DNA of 43,469 nucleotides from Thermoanaerobaculia bacterium (GTDB taxonomy: Bacteria > Acidobacteriota > Thermoanaerobaculia > Multivoradales > J023): the NCBI GenBank assembly GCA_028066595.1, contig JALCBJ010000057.1, positions 1 through 43,469 of the forward strand, read 5' to 3'. This document shows positions 1 to 12,120 of the stretch, one piece after another (within the stretch, counting starts at the first letter, position 1; each line of letters starts with the position of its first letter). Position numbers and translations under genes: made by a program. The notes beneath the pieces were generated by a model. The model was not told the DNA's origin and ran no database searches. It worked only from the letters and a program-made list of their open reading frames with translations.

Positions 1-52
1 CTGCGGGGACGTGGGGCCCACGGCGACAGCCCGTGCGCCTGGCGAACTACTA

Positions 53-2932
<2,880 letters not shown>

Positions 2933-3039
2933 GGCTCGAGGAAGCGGATTCTTCGTCGGATTGGATGGAGGCTCGATGTGCCGCAGCGCGGCGGGAGCGA
3001 GACTCTACCAAAGCAGTCCTGCTAGATAGACTTCACACA

Positions 3040-5985
3040 ATGGAGCTCCAGGGCAGGACGATCGGACAGATCCGCATCGACGAATTGGTCGGCGAAGGGG
3101 GGATGGGTGCCGTCTATCGGGCTTCCGACCTCCGCCTGGAGCGTCCGGTTGCGGTGAAGACGCTGCATGAGAGGTATCTGGATGACCCTGTAGGCCGCGC
3201 CCGATTCCTGCGCGAGGCCCAGATTCTCTCGCGCCTGGACCATCCCGGAATTTGTAAGGTCTACGGCATCGTCCGGCACGACGACGCAGATCTGTTGGTT
3301 CTCGAGTGGCTGGAGGGCGCTTCCCTCGGCAAGGTGATCCGGGGGGCCTCGTTCGAACGTCTCTTGGACCTGGCGATCGACATGGCCGCCGCGCTGGCCG
3401 CCGCTCACCGCCAGCAGATCGTCCATCGAGACCTGAAACCCGAGAACGTGATGGTGACCGCGAACGGTACGGTCAAGATTCTCGATTTCGGTATCGCTCG
3501 GTCCGTGGGGCCGGAGACGAATCCACCCTTCCGGTCCAGAGGTGACGACTCGTTTTTCTATGACCACGCGGACGCGGAATCGACGTGGGTGGGGGGCGTA
3601 TATCGACCGTCGCTGAAAGAGGGGTCGGATGTTGCCCAACAGACGAGCGACGACTCGGTTTCGCGCCGGCCGGCGCTGACGACGGATGGCGATACCTTGG
3701 GCACGATCGCCTATATGAGTCCAGAGCAGGTCGGTGGGTTGCCCCTCGGTGTTGCGAGTGACGCCTACTCTTTCGGCATCTTGTTGCAGGAGATGTTCAC
3801 CGGACGCCGTGCCTACGACCCGGTAGCACCCATCCAATTGATGAGCCTCGTGGTCGTTGGCAAGACGCGTCCGCTGGGGGATCTGGATCCCCACTTGGCG
3901 GAAGTGATTCGCTCGCTCCAGGCGCTCGATGAGTCGGAACGACCTTCCCTGCGGGAAGTGGCCGACGCACTGCGAAGACTGAAGCGGGCTCCGGAGGTTC
4001 GGCGGCGTCGTTTGTTACGCCGGGCAGCGCTTGCCACTGTCGTTGCGAGTGTGCTCCTCGGCATTGCGGCGGTGGTCCACGGGCGCTTGGAAGCTGTCCG
4101 TTCTGCCGCCGAAGCCAGGGAAATGACCCGGATCGCCACCGAGGCCGAATGGTTGATGCGGGCCGAGCATCTGGCGCCGCCACATGACCTGGGCCCGGCG
4201 CGTGACGAAGTTCGCAGGCGGATGAACGAGCTCCAGGAAGGTTTCGAAGATCTCGACGATGGGGGTAGAGCGGCAGGTCGTCTGGCACTCGGCCGCGCGG
4301 CTTTGGCGCTGGACGAGGTCGACGAAGCGGTAGAACACCTTCGACTTGCATGGCGAGGTGGGTTGCAGGACCCGAGCGTGGCGGCGTCGTATGGCTTGGC
4401 GCTAGCCGAGCAGGTACGCCGGCGTCTGGCGTTGGCAGACCGCCAGAGCAGCTCGAACGAACGGGATCGTTTGCGGGCGGAAGCTTCCGCCGCTCGTCAG
4501 GAGGCGCAGGATCTGCTGCTATTGGCTGGCGAAGGTCGCGAGGTCGATCCGGTGATGGCACAGCTCGCGAGGGCGCACCTCGGTGCACTCGGTGGAGATT
4601 GGGACGAGTCGACCCGGCTGGCCACCGACGCTTCGCTGCAGAATGCTTGGTTCTACGAAGGCCAGCTGTTGGCAGCGAAGAATCTGCACCAGCGCATGAT
4701 GCTGAGCCACCATGGAGACGGCGACGGGGAAGCTGCGGGTCAGTACCTGCAGGCTGCCCTGGACCATCTCGACCGTGCACAAGTCGTTGGCAGGAGCGAC
4801 CCGGAGGTTCATCTGGAGCGGTGCGCTCTGATCTATGACGCCTTCGCCATACTCCTCCAGTCACCTACCTCCGGTTGGACCGTGAACTACGAGGATGGAA
4901 TCGAGGCTTGCGCTGCAGCTTTGGAGCTCGATACCGACAATGCACGTGGTCATCTCTTCCAGGCCCTGCTCACCGCGAGAAGGGCCGAGCTGGTCGATGA
5001 CGAAACGGCACGCGAGCAGTTGCTGCAGGACAGCACCGCTTCAGCGCGTCGCGCTGTGGACCTGGCACCGGGCAGCGCCGAAGCCTGGCGCGCCCTGGCG
5101 ATGGGCAACATGGTGCGTGCCGACTACCGCGCCGCCCGCGGGAAGGATCCAGGGGACTCGCTCGAAGCGGTGATCGACGCCTGCGGCCGCGGGCTCGAGG
5201 TCGCGCCGCGTGACCTGTATCTCCTCAATCTCCTCGGTAACGCTGAGGGAGTGAAGGCGGAGCTCGCTTGGGCGCGGGGAGACGATCCCCGGGAAGCGAC
5301 CGAGCGGGCGAGTGAGGCATACCGCCGAGCCATCGAGTTGGGGAAGTCCACTCCTCATCTCGTGGCGTCCTTTCCGCAGACCAACCTGGCACTGCAGACC
5401 GAGGTCTCGGTGCGATGGCTCTCTACGCGTAGCGACCTGGATCCGAGGCCCGTGGCCCGCGAAGGTTTGCAACAAGCCCGGACGGCGCTGGAGAGTGATG
5501 CAAAAAACGGGTACGCCTGGATGGCGATCGCGGGAATCACAGCTCACGTCGCTCATTGGCATCTAGACCGAGGGGAGATCGAGGCCGCCGGCGAGTGGAC
5601 TGGTCAAGCGGTCGAGGCCGCCGAGAGCGCCATGGAATGGCGCGGCGAGACCTATGCGATGGAGGCGAGAATCAGAGCACGGATCGAAGCCGCTCGCCTG
5701 GCATCGGCCCGTGGCGACCCGGTGGCCTCCCGAGGACACCTGGACGTCGCCCTCTCGACGTCGGAAGACTTGATCGACTTCGATCCTGAATTCGTCGCTG
5801 GTTGGATCCAGCGCACGCGGGCACTCGTCTGGGCCTCGGAGCTCGCACAAGAGCCCGAACAGGCGTCCCGTCTCGCCAATGCAGCGGTGGAATCTGGAAG
5901 ACGCGCGCTCGACGTCGATCCCGAGCATGTACCGGCGCGCCGGGTGCTGGAACATGCACGAGATCTCATCGACTCGCCACGTTGA
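3040..5985 (+). CDS. PknB-type serine/threonine protein kinase with TPR C-terminal half
   Basis: Predicted membrane-anchored Ser/Thr kinase, 981 aa from the ATG at 3040. An in-frame ATG at 2890 would run 43 bp into the divergent alaS gene and lacks kinase homology. Kinase landmarks are the glycine loop GEGGMG (18-23), Lys40 in VAVK, HRDLKPEN with catalytic Asp131, DFG at 149-151 and YMSPEQ with Glu229. The DFG-to-SPE stretch is about 80 residues, roughly 50 longer than usual, and is rich in Ser, Asp and Arg. A single membrane helix follows at about 329-349 after an RRRRLLRR cluster. The remaining ~630 residues are Ala/Leu/Glu-rich TPR-like helical repeats, probably outside the cytoplasm and suited to protein binding. 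The substrate is unknown. No Shine-Dalgarno motif is obvious before 3040. Confidence 0.92.
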   Translation: MELQGRTIGQIRIDELVGEGGMGAVYRASDLRLERPVAVKTLHERYLDDPVGRARFLREAQILSRLDHPGICKVYGIVRHDDADLLVLEWLEGASLGKVIRGASFERLLDLAIDMAAALAAAHRQQIVHRDLKPENVMVTANGTVKILDFGIARSVGPETNPPFRSRGDDSFFYDHADAESTWVGGVYRPSLKEGSDVAQQTSDDSVSRRPALTTDGDTLGTIAYMSPEQVGGLPLGVASDAYSFGILLQEMFTGRRAYDPVAPIQLMSLVVVGKTRPLGDLDPHLAEVIRSLQALDESERPSLREVADALRRLKRAPEVRRRRLLRRAALATVVASVLLGIAAVVHGRLEAVRSAAEAREMTRIATEAEWLMRAEHLAPPHDLGPARDEVRRRMNELQEGFEDLDDGGRAAGRLALGRAALALDEVDEAVEHLRLAWRGGLQDPSVAASYGLALAEQVRRRLALADRQSSSNERDRLRAEASAARQEAQDLLLLAGEGREVDPVMAQLARAHLGALGGDWDESTRLATDASLQNAWFYEGQLLAAKNLHQRMMLSHHGDGDGEAAGQYLQAALDHLDRAQVVGRSDPEVHLERCALIYDAFAILLQSPTSGWTVNYEDGIEACAAALELDTDNARGHLFQALLTARRAELVDDETAREQLLQDSTASARRAVDLAPGSAEAWRALAMGNMVRADYRAARGKDPGDSLEAVIDACGRGLEVAPRDLYLLNLLGNAEGVKAELAWARGDDPREATERASEAYRRAIELGKSTPHLVASFPQTNLALQTEVSVRWLSTRSDLDPRPVAREGLQQARTALESDAKNGYAWMAIAGITAHVAHWHLDRGEIEAAGEWTGQAVEAAESAMEWRGETYAMEARIRARIEAARLASARGDPVASRGHLDVALSTSEDLIDFDPEFVAGWIQRTRALVWASELAQEPEQASRLANAAVESGRRALDVDPEHVPARRVLEHARDLIDSPR

Positions 5986-6004
5986 CTGCCCCTCGCTGCC
6001 ATGA

Positions 6005-6934
6005 TCAAGGCGAGCGCGTGAAGTCTTCGTTCCGGATCCGTTGAGCGCGACCTTTCGGAGGATCGATGCCTCGGACGATCTGGGCCAGGAGCTCCGCACC
6101 CTCGATGACGCGTGGCGCGGGTCGGGCGAAGTAGGAGTTTGCGTCGCAGGCCCACAGCTGCCCGTCCGCGATCGCTCGGAGTTCGGGGTGTTCTCGCCGA
6201 AGACGGAGCGCGAACTCGATGTTCTCCGCGAGGCCATAGCCGCAGGCGGCTACGATCAAAATATCCGGATCAGCGGAAACGATGCGCTCCCAGGCACATC
6301 GTTTCGAGCGACTTCCCGCTGGGTTCAGCAGATGCACTCCGCCAGCCGCCTCGACCATCTCAGGGACCCAGTGTCCGCCCAGGAACGCAGGGTCGGTCCA
6401 CTCCAGCACGATCACGCGCAGCGTTGTGCCGGGGCGTGGCCTGCGACGGAGCGCTTCCCAACGAGCGCGCCAGTATCCGGCGCGCTGACTTGTAGCAGCA
6501 GGAATTCCCGCCGCTGCGCCGACCCGCTGCAGGTCGCGGAGGATGCCGTCGACGGTGGTAGCAGCAAGGGTGACGACCTTCGTCTCGCGTAGGGCAGGCT
6601 CCATGTCGAGATCGAGGCTCTTGGCCACCGTTTCTCCGCTGACGGCGCAGACATCGCACAGACCTTGGGTCACGATCAGTTGCGGTTCGATCTCGTTGAG
6701 CAGATCAGTGTCAACGCCGTAAAGAGGCTCTCCTTGGCTCACTGCTCGGCTGACCGCTTCGTCGATCTCGGCCGGCGTCATCGCCTTCGGATCGATGGCG
6801 CTCGAAGTGAGAACCGGCAGACCTGCAACGGACTCGGGATAGTCACATTCGTGGCTGATCCCACAGAGCTGGCTGTCGAGCCCGAGATCACAGACGATCT
6901 CGGTGGCGCTGGGTAGGAGGCTGACGATCCGCAC
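6005..6934 (-). CDS. BtuF-like cobalamin-binding protein (class III periplasmic-binding fold), no signal peptide
   Basis: 309-aa member of the BtuF/FepB-like helical-backbone binding family, usually annotated cobalamin-binding protein. The N-terminus RIVSLLPSATEIVCDLGL and the SHECDYP segment near residue 28 are typical of the branch found without a permease. There is no signal peptide or lipobox, so it is probably cytosolic. That argues against a role as a classic uptake receptor. Trp, Glu and Asp residues (EWTDPAFLGGHWVPE, about 187-201) match the ligand-cleft region of the family. The start is GTG. A TACACT at 6943-6948 on the minus strand would place transcription start within a few bases of this GTG, so a leaderless mRNA is possible, but no good -35 is seen. 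It is convergent with the kinase gene (19-bp gap). No B12 riboswitch was seen upstream. Confidence 0.85.
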   Translation of the reverse strand: MRIVSLLPSATEIVCDLGLDSQLCGISHECDYPESVAGLPVLTSSAIDPKAMTPAEIDEAVSRAVSQGEPLYGVDTDLLNEIEPQLIVTQGLCDVCAVSGETVAKSLDLDMEPALRETKVVTLAATTVDGILRDLQRVGAAAGIPAATSQRAGYWRARWEALRRRPRPGTTLRVIVLEWTDPAFLGGHWVPEMVEAAGGVHLLNPAGSRSKRCAWERIVSADPDILIVAACGYGLAENIEFALRLRREHPELRAIADGQLWACDANSYFARPAPRVIEGAELLAQIVRGIDPPKGRAQRIRNEDFTRSP

Positions 6935-7157
6935 GGGTCAACAGTGTAGCGTGGTCGGGAGCCGGATCGGCTGGCGCTCGGCCGCGAGGAATCCAGCGGA
7001 GGAACTGCGATCCCGTGGGCAGATGTGCCGCTGCCGGACCCGGGTGCGCCACCAAGGTGTCGAACGAGCGGCTTCCAACGACGACTGATTCTCGCTGCCG
7101 TCCTGCGGCATGAGCTTCGCATCGCGCTACGGTATGGTTGCATGCCGGACGCCCGAC

Positions 7158-7178
7158 ATGTGTTGGCATCCAACACAT
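7158..7178. promoter_or_regulatory. Perfect inverted repeat, candidate operator upstream of the beta-oxidation gene
   Basis: Left arm ATGTGTTGG (7158-7166), 3-nt spacer CAT, right arm CCAACACAT (7170-7178): two perfect 9-bp half-sites. It ends 17 bp before the TTGACA of the promoter at 7196. Size and symmetry fit a dimeric TetR- or GntR-type regulator such as those controlling fatty-acid degradation. The regulator is not in this window and its identity is inference. Confidence 0.6.
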
Positions 7179-7195
7179 TTGACGACCTGTCGTGA

Positions 7196-7224
7196 TTGAC
7201 ACGCTGCGGCATTGGTCCTACCAT
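7196..7224 (+). promoter_or_regulatory. Sigma-70-type promoter for the fadJ-type gene
   Basis: TTGACA (7196-7201), exact 17-bp spacer, TACCAT (7219-7224; 4/6 to TATAAT). Predicted start near 7231. It sits 17 bp downstream of the perfect palindrome, an arrangement typical of regulated promoters. Confidence 0.7.
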
Positions 7225-7321
7225 CGAAAGACGGTGTGAGCGTTCCGCCGGGCCGATGGGCGCTGCACCTACTGCAATCTTCGGGTCCGAAGGTTACCAA
7301 CCGTCCTACTGGAGGTCGTCC

Positions 7322-9514
7322 ATGAGTGAAGTGTCTCCCGAATCCACCCCCGACACGTCTTCCACCCCGGTTCCGAACCAGGCGCCAGGTCGGGTGGAGA
7401 TCGAAGACGGCGTGGCGTGGATCCACTTGGACGATCCGACGAAGAACGTGAACACGCTTTCGACGCGCTACTTTCGTTGGTTCGAGGAGCAGATCGACGA
7501 GCTGGCGAACCAACCCCTGCGGGGTATGGTCTTCCTCTCCGACAAGCCGGGCTACTTCATCGTCGGCGCCGACATCGAGGAGCTGGAAGCGTTTCAGGAC
7601 AAGCAGGAGGTACTCGATCTGATCCGCCGCGGGCACCGGCTGGTGATGCGCTTCGCCGATCTGCCCTATCCGGTCGTCGCCGCCATCGACGGAGCCTGCA
7701 TGGGTGGTGGTCTCGAGCTGTCGTTGGCGTGCGACTATCGTCTCTGCACGAACGCATCGCACACCAAGCTGGGTCTGCCGGAAGTCAAGCTGGGGCTCTA
7801 CCCGGGTCTCGGAGGCACTCAACGCCTGCCTCGTTTGATCGGCGTCACCGCTGCGCTCGATTTGATCCTCACCGGCAAGGACGTCGGCCACTACAAGGCG
7901 AAGAAGATCGGCCTCGTCGACGAGACGTGCCATCCCGAGGTGCTGAAGCAGGCGGCGTTGGAACTGGTCACCCGCGGCAAGCCAAAGCGTGATCTCCGGG
8001 GCAAGATGAAGCTGACCGGTCATGGCGGCGGCTTCGTCGGCTTTGCAACGGATCTGCTTTCGCGTGCCCCCGGAACGAAGAACTTGATTTTCGACAAGGC
8101 CCGCGATCAGGTGCTGAAGCGGAGTGGCGGTCACTATCCCGCACCGCTCAAAGCCATCGAGGTCGTGAAAGAAGGCATCGCGGTCGACCTGGACCAGGCG
8201 CTGGAAATGGAGGCGCGCGGCTTTGCCGATCTGGTGGTGACCGACGTTGCGAAGGGTTTGATCTCGATCTTCTTCACCAAGAACGAGGTGGAAGGACGTT
8301 CTAAGGACATGGCTGCAACGGCGCGCAACGTCGATCGTGTGGCCGTCGTGGGAGCTGGGTTCATGGGGGCGGGGATCGCCCAGGGTCTGTCGTACAGAAA
8401 CTACGAGGTCGTCCTGAAGGACCGCGACCATGTCGCCCTCGCGCGAGGCCTTCGGCAGTGCAACGACCTCTTCGGCAATCTGGCCAAGCGCCGCAAGATC
8501 ACGAAGGTAGATCAGAAGATCGCCATGAGCAGAATCTTGCCCACGGTCGACTATGCGGGCTTCGAGAAGATTCCGTTCGTGGTGGAGGCGGTTTTCGAAG
8601 ACGTCGATATCAAGCATGCCGTCATCCGTCAGGTCGAGGAATGCGGTCCGCCAGACCTCATCTTTGCTTCGAACACGTCGACGATCCCTATCGCCAGGCT
8701 GGCGGAAGCGTCCCAGCGTCCGGAGAACTTCGTCGGCATGCACTTCTTCAGCCCGGTCCACAAGATGCCGCTGCTCGAGATCATTCGGACCGATCAAACT
8801 TCCGACGAGACTCTGGCGACGACGATCGATATCGGTCGCAAGATGGGCAAGACGATCATCGTCGTGAACGACGGACCGGGGTTCTTTACCTCCCGCGTTC
8901 TCGGACCCTTCGTCAACGAAGCTCTCTATCTATTGCATCAAGGCGCGCGAATCGAGCAGATCGACAAGGTAGTGGCCGGCTGGGGCTGGCCGGTCGGACC
9001 GATCGCGCTCCTAGACGAAGTGGGCCTCGATGTTGCGCACCATGCCGGTCGAGTGATGCTGGAATACGCAGGTGATCGAGCCCAGCCGTCGCCTGTCTTC
9101 GATCAGATGATCGATGCCGGGCGGACGGGTCGCAAGGGCGGTCGAGGCTTCTACGACTACTCGAAGAAGCCAAAGGAAGTAGATGAATCGGTGTACGACC
9201 TCATCGGTTGGGAAGAATCACCGGTGAGCGATCAGGAGATCATCGAGCGTACTTGGATGCAGATGCTCAACGAGACCGCGCGCTGTATCGAAGACGGCGT
9301 GATCTCGAATCCAAATGACATCGACATCGGAGTCATCTTCGGCTTCGGCTTCCCGCCGTTCCGCGGAGGAATCCTGCGCGAGGCCGACCGGCAGGGTCTC
9401 GAATACGTCGTGGATCGTCTCGAGACGTACGCCGAGAAGTATGGCGAACGCCTTGCGCCGGCCCAGCTACTGGTGGACATGGCCAAGCGCGGTGAGTCCT
9501 TTCACCAAGACTGA
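7322..9514 (+). CDS. fadJ: Bifunctional enoyl-CoA hydratase / 3-hydroxyacyl-CoA dehydrogenase (fatty oxidation complex alpha subunit)
   Basis: 730-aa beta-oxidation enzyme that hydrates 2-enoyl-CoA and oxidises the L-3-hydroxyacyl-CoA with NAD+. The N-terminal crotonase domain has the oxyanion segment GADIEEL and both catalytic glutamates, Glu132 in GGGLEL and Glu154 in LGLPEVKLGLYPGLGG. The dehydrogenase half begins with the Rossmann motif GAGFMG (344-349). It continues with the GMHFFSPVHKMPLLE signature (His474) and the second dehydrogenase domain (NDGPGFFTSRVLGPFVNEAL). Length matches FadJ/FadB (714-729 aa). The ATG at 7322 is chosen for GGAGG six bases upstream; the frame is open further 5' but that stretch contains the promoter. 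No thiolase (FadI/FadA) partner follows, since the next gene is convergent. FadB versus FadJ cannot be separated from sequence alone. Confidence 0.95.
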   Translation: MSEVSPESTPDTSSTPVPNQAPGRVEIEDGVAWIHLDDPTKNVNTLSTRYFRWFEEQIDELANQPLRGMVFLSDKPGYFIVGADIEELEAFQDKQEVLDLIRRGHRLVMRFADLPYPVVAAIDGACMGGGLELSLACDYRLCTNASHTKLGLPEVKLGLYPGLGGTQRLPRLIGVTAALDLILTGKDVGHYKAKKIGLVDETCHPEVLKQAALELVTRGKPKRDLRGKMKLTGHGGGFVGFATDLLSRAPGTKNLIFDKARDQVLKRSGGHYPAPLKAIEVVKEGIAVDLDQALEMEARGFADLVVTDVAKGLISIFFTKNEVEGRSKDMAATARNVDRVAVVGAGFMGAGIAQGLSYRNYEVVLKDRDHVALARGLRQCNDLFGNLAKRRKITKVDQKIAMSRILPTVDYAGFEKIPFVVEAVFEDVDIKHAVIRQVEECGPPDLIFASNTSTIPIARLAEASQRPENFVGMHFFSPVHKMPLLEIIRTDQTSDETLATTIDIGRKMGKTIIVVNDGPGFFTSRVLGPFVNEALYLLHQGARIEQIDKVVAGWGWPVGPIALLDEVGLDVAHHAGRVMLEYAGDRAQPSPVFDQMIDAGRTGRKGGRGFYDYSKKPKEVDESVYDLIGWEESPVSDQEIIERTWMQMLNETARCIEDGVISNPNDIDIGVIFGFGFPPFRGGILREADRQGLEYVVDRLETYAEKYGERLAPAQLLVDMAKRGESFHQD

Positions 9515-9535
9515 CTCGGTAGCCTTCGCGGCGGC

Positions 9536-11014
9536 TCAGTCCTCGGGGTCAGATTCGACCTGATCGGGCTCCACTTTTACGAAGAGATCCCATCCCGGCA
9601 TGTCGGGGTGGGTCGTCATATGTCGATATTCGGGTAGATATCCCAGGATGCTGTAGTCGCGAGCCCTGGGCCGGATGAAAACGTATCGAAGGTCGGGCGG
9701 CAGGTACGCTCGGAAATGCTCGTCGGATAGGGGATGCCCCGCCGCGTGCCGAGCGTGCACGTGAAAGTCGAAGTGATCGAGGCGCCCCTCGGCGAGGACG
9801 GTCGACAAAGGCTGCCATGGGAAGTAGGCCTGACCCGGATGGGCCTTGGCGAATTCGTACGCTTGCTCTTGGGGGTTGTCTAGAGGGGCGAGGACGGGAC
9901 GCCAGTCGAGACGCCAAGGCGCCCAGAGCACGGCTCCGATGGCCGCTGCCACGACCACCCATCGAGCCCGATCTGGCTTGGTCGGAAACAGGTCTCCGCG
10001 GGCCAAGATCAAGGCCGCGGTCGCCAGCAGGAAGTAGATCGCATGGTAGGAGTTGTGTCTGCCACCAGCGATCAATCGGGCAAAGAGCGATGTCGGCAGC
10101 AGTGTGACGGCGATGAGCGCGGGCAACAGCCACGCACGGTCGCGCCAGGCCATCGTGCGGTTCGCGCGGATGGCCAGGAGCAAGACGAGGAATCCAAAGG
10201 AGCAGCCCACGGCGAGCTCCAGGGCCCCGAAGAATAGTGTCTCCGGATCGATGTGTTTCGGATGGTCGCGAGGCAGCACGATGATGTTCAGCCACATGCC
10301 GTCCCAACCGAACAGTGCGACGAACGCGCCGAGCATGCCGAAACCCCACGCTGCCAGCCGCAGTACGTAGCGACCAGCGGTTGTAGCTCCGTGAAGCCAC
10401 AGGAGATAGACGAGTTGCCCTAGCGGCAGCAGGATCTGCACTTGCTTGGTCCACACCGAGAGGGCTGCGAGGGCAGCCGCAACCGTGAGTCTCCTCCCGG
10501 AAAGGCTCCGCGACATCAAGACGACGCAGGAGGCCAGAGCAAAACCGACGGCTGGCGCATCGACGTGGATATTGCCGGTCATGTCCCGCGTCGACTGAGC
10601 GACCAGCAATCCGCCGAGCGCAAAGAGAGAGGCGAAGACGGCTCGCTCGGTGGAGCCGGCACTGCTCTCCAGGCCGCGCCCGCGACACCAGATCAACAGC
10701 AGTATGGGCAAAGCGATGCTGGTGATGGTGATGGCGCCCGCGATCCAGATCGCATAGGACGGGCGGCTGGCCAGCGACGCGGGTAGCAGCAGCAGATCCT
10801 TGACCGGGCCGTACATGGTGGTTTGTACAGGTCCGTCGTCCAAGCCGGAGTACAGTGGATATCCGTGGACCCAACCCACGGAGAGCACGACCCGCGCGGA
10901 GTTCCAGTCCCACAGTGGCATCTGCATCAGCAGGGCGAAGAAGCAGGCTGCCATGACCAAGCTCAGGATGACCACGAGTGCCAGGGACGTTCGGGGGAGG
11001 CTCGCCATCGTCAC
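9536..11014 (-). CDS. Polytopic membrane protein, GT-C glycosyltransferase-like
   Basis: 492-aa integral membrane protein with roughly ten hydrophobic segments. The first is at residues 7-32, followed by an extracytoplasmic loop beginning MPLWDWNSARVVLSVG, which holds acidic and aromatic residues. That topology, plus a C-terminal soluble part of about 110 residues, resembles GT-C (GT39/GT87-like) transferases that use lipid-linked sugars. The catalytic-motif match is loose, so the function is not proven. It is the last gene of a three-gene minus-strand operon. Its GTG start (11012-11014) shares GTGA with the stop of the upstream glycosyltransferase gene, implying translational coupling. An ATG two codons later (11008) is the alternative start. 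It is convergent with the fadJ-type gene, 21 bp apart. Confidence 0.7.
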   Translation of the reverse strand: MTMASLPRTSLALVVILSLVMAACFFALLMQMPLWDWNSARVVLSVGWVHGYPLYSGLDDGPVQTTMYGPVKDLLLLPASLASRPSYAIWIAGAITITSIALPILLLIWCRGRGLESSAGSTERAVFASLFALGGLLVAQSTRDMTGNIHVDAPAVGFALASCVVLMSRSLSGRRLTVAAALAALSVWTKQVQILLPLGQLVYLLWLHGATTAGRYVLRLAAWGFGMLGAFVALFGWDGMWLNIIVLPRDHPKHIDPETLFFGALELAVGCSFGFLVLLLAIRANRTMAWRDRAWLLPALIAVTLLPTSLFARLIAGGRHNSYHAIYFLLATAALILARGDLFPTKPDRARWVVVAAAIGAVLWAPWRLDWRPVLAPLDNPQEQAYEFAKAHPGQAYFPWQPLSTVLAEGRLDHFDFHVHARHAAGHPLSDEHFRAYLPPDLRYVFIRPRARDYSILGYLPEYRHMTTHPDMPGWDLFVKVEPDQVESDPED

Positions 11015-12120
11015 TGGTCCCGAAGCATGCTGAGGATCTGTTCGGCAACCTGAGGTGCGCCGTTCGACAGACCGCCGCGGCGGGGCCGGCGGAGAAGATC
11101 GTCGACATGGCGAGTCAGGACGGAGAGCCAGCTCGGAGATTCCAGATCTTCTGGTTCGATGCGCTGGGCCGTCAGGTGGGTTCGCGTCCAGGCCTCCAAT
11201 CGCTCACTCTCCGGGAAGAGTGGTCTCGGGACGTAGGCGAAGCGCGTCCCTGCGGTGGCCACTTCGGCCACCGTGGAGTAGCCGAGTTTGCCGACCACCA
11301 GATCGGTCGCTCCGACCAGGTCTGGATGAAAGAAAGGCGATCGATGGGGCAGCAGCACGTGGCGGCCGCGGCGTTCCGGTGTCGGCTCGGTCGTGCCGCC
11401 CGCGATGAGCCACACCCGGTCCGCCTCGGAGCTAAGGCCTTCCAGATTCTCGTACGACCAGGTAATGCCGCCCATGGTCATCATCACCAGAGCCTCCTCG
11501 TCGCCGACGCCGAGGGCTGCTCTGAGATCCCTACGAGTGGTACGTGCTGTGCGGCTGACCACAGACGTGACGCAATCGGCCGTCGGATCGGTGCGACACA
11601 CGGGCTCGGTCTGGACGTGGCGCGTCGCTGCGGAAAAGGCGCGATGCATGGGCTCCACGAAGTCTCGAAGCTGCGGATAGCCGGCGTAGATCCAGTCCCA
11701 GGTGAAGTTCTCCACCAGCAATGAGGGCAGGCCCAGGCGTTCCGCGGCGGTGATTCCCCACGGCGAGATGTCACAGGCAACACAGCGAGAATCGCTGGCC
11801 GAGATCGCATCGGTGAGGGCTGGGCAGCCCCGATCGACGGGCGGGCGTTCACGAAGCAGACGAGCGGTGGCGCTCGCGTCCTCCCGTAGCGCCGAAGTCT
11901 GGACGAGGCCGACGTCGGTGTCTGCCGGAACCACTTCGTAGGAACCCGGATCGCCCGGCGGGCCAAGGCTCTGGTGGAAGAACCACTCCGGTGTGCGACC
12001 GAAGATCGTGACGTGAACCTCGCGACCCGAGTTCGTGTTCCACAGAGCCTCGATCACCGCGCACGCGCGAGCGGCATGACCGAAGCCGTGAGACGAGACG
12101 ACATACGCCAGCCGCGTCAC
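11011..12120 (-). CDS. GT-B fold glycosyltransferase-like protein (MurG/L-arabinokinase N-domain type)
   Basis: 369-aa soluble protein starting TRLAYVVSSHGFGHAARACAV. The SxHGxGHxxR loop after the first strand is the hallmark of GT-B enzymes related to MurG, UDP-glucuronosyltransferase-like proteins and the N-terminal domain of plant L-arabinokinase. The second half has a typical nucleotide-sugar region (GGTTEPTPERRGRHVLLPHRSPFFHPDLVGATDLVVGKLGYSTVAEVATAG, near 260-310), read here as separate short motifs. Donor and acceptor are unknown. It lies between ctaA and a GT-C-like membrane gene, with 4-nt GTGA overlaps at both ends (12117-12120 and 11011-11014). The start codon is GTG. The context suggests a small cell-envelope glycosylation step; the link with haem A synthesis is unexplained. 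Confidence 0.72.
   Translation of the reverse strand: MTRLAYVVSSHGFGHAARACAVIEALWNTNSGREVHVTIFGRTPEWFFHQSLGPPGDPGSYEVVPADTDVGLVQTSALREDASATARLLRERPPVDRGCPALTDAISASDSRCVACDISPWGITAAERLGLPSLLVENFTWDWIYAGYPQLRDFVEPMHRAFSAATRHVQTEPVCRTDPTADCVTSVVSRTARTTRRDLRAALGVGDEEALVMMTMGGITWSYENLEGLSSEADRVWLIAGGTTEPTPERRGRHVLLPHRSPFFHPDLVGATDLVVGKLGYSTVAEVATAGTRFAYVPRPLFPESERLEAWTRTHLTAQRIEPEDLESPSWLSVLTRHVDDLLRRPRRGGLSNGAPQVAEQILSMLRDQ

Larger units (their letters stand above)
6935..7321. other. Divergent intergenic region between the btuF-like gene and fadJ-type gene
   Basis: About 387 bp without a convincing gene. The right-hand part holds the 7158-7178 palindrome, the 7196-7224 promoter and a good Shine-Dalgarno (GGAGG, 7311-7315) for the downstream gene. 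The left ~220 bp contains open frames on both strands, but none has recognisable protein features. The promoter would give an untranslated leader of about 90 nt. Confidence 0.6.

Noticed and set aside
6935..7195. Cobalamin riboswitch before the btuF-like gene
   Set aside because: No B12-box-like sequence or matching structure was recognised, and the gene start lies close to a putative -10.
7127..8797. Long minus-strand open frame (~556 codons) opposite the fadJ-type gene
   Set aside because: Antisense to a clear bifunctional enzyme; no domain, no ribosome site. High GC makes such frames common.
9549..11108. Minus-strand open frame of ~519 codons overlapping the GT-C-like gene in another frame
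   Set aside because: Arg/Pro-rich product without hydrophobic segments; the alternative frame encodes a coherent polytopic protein with GTGA coupling.
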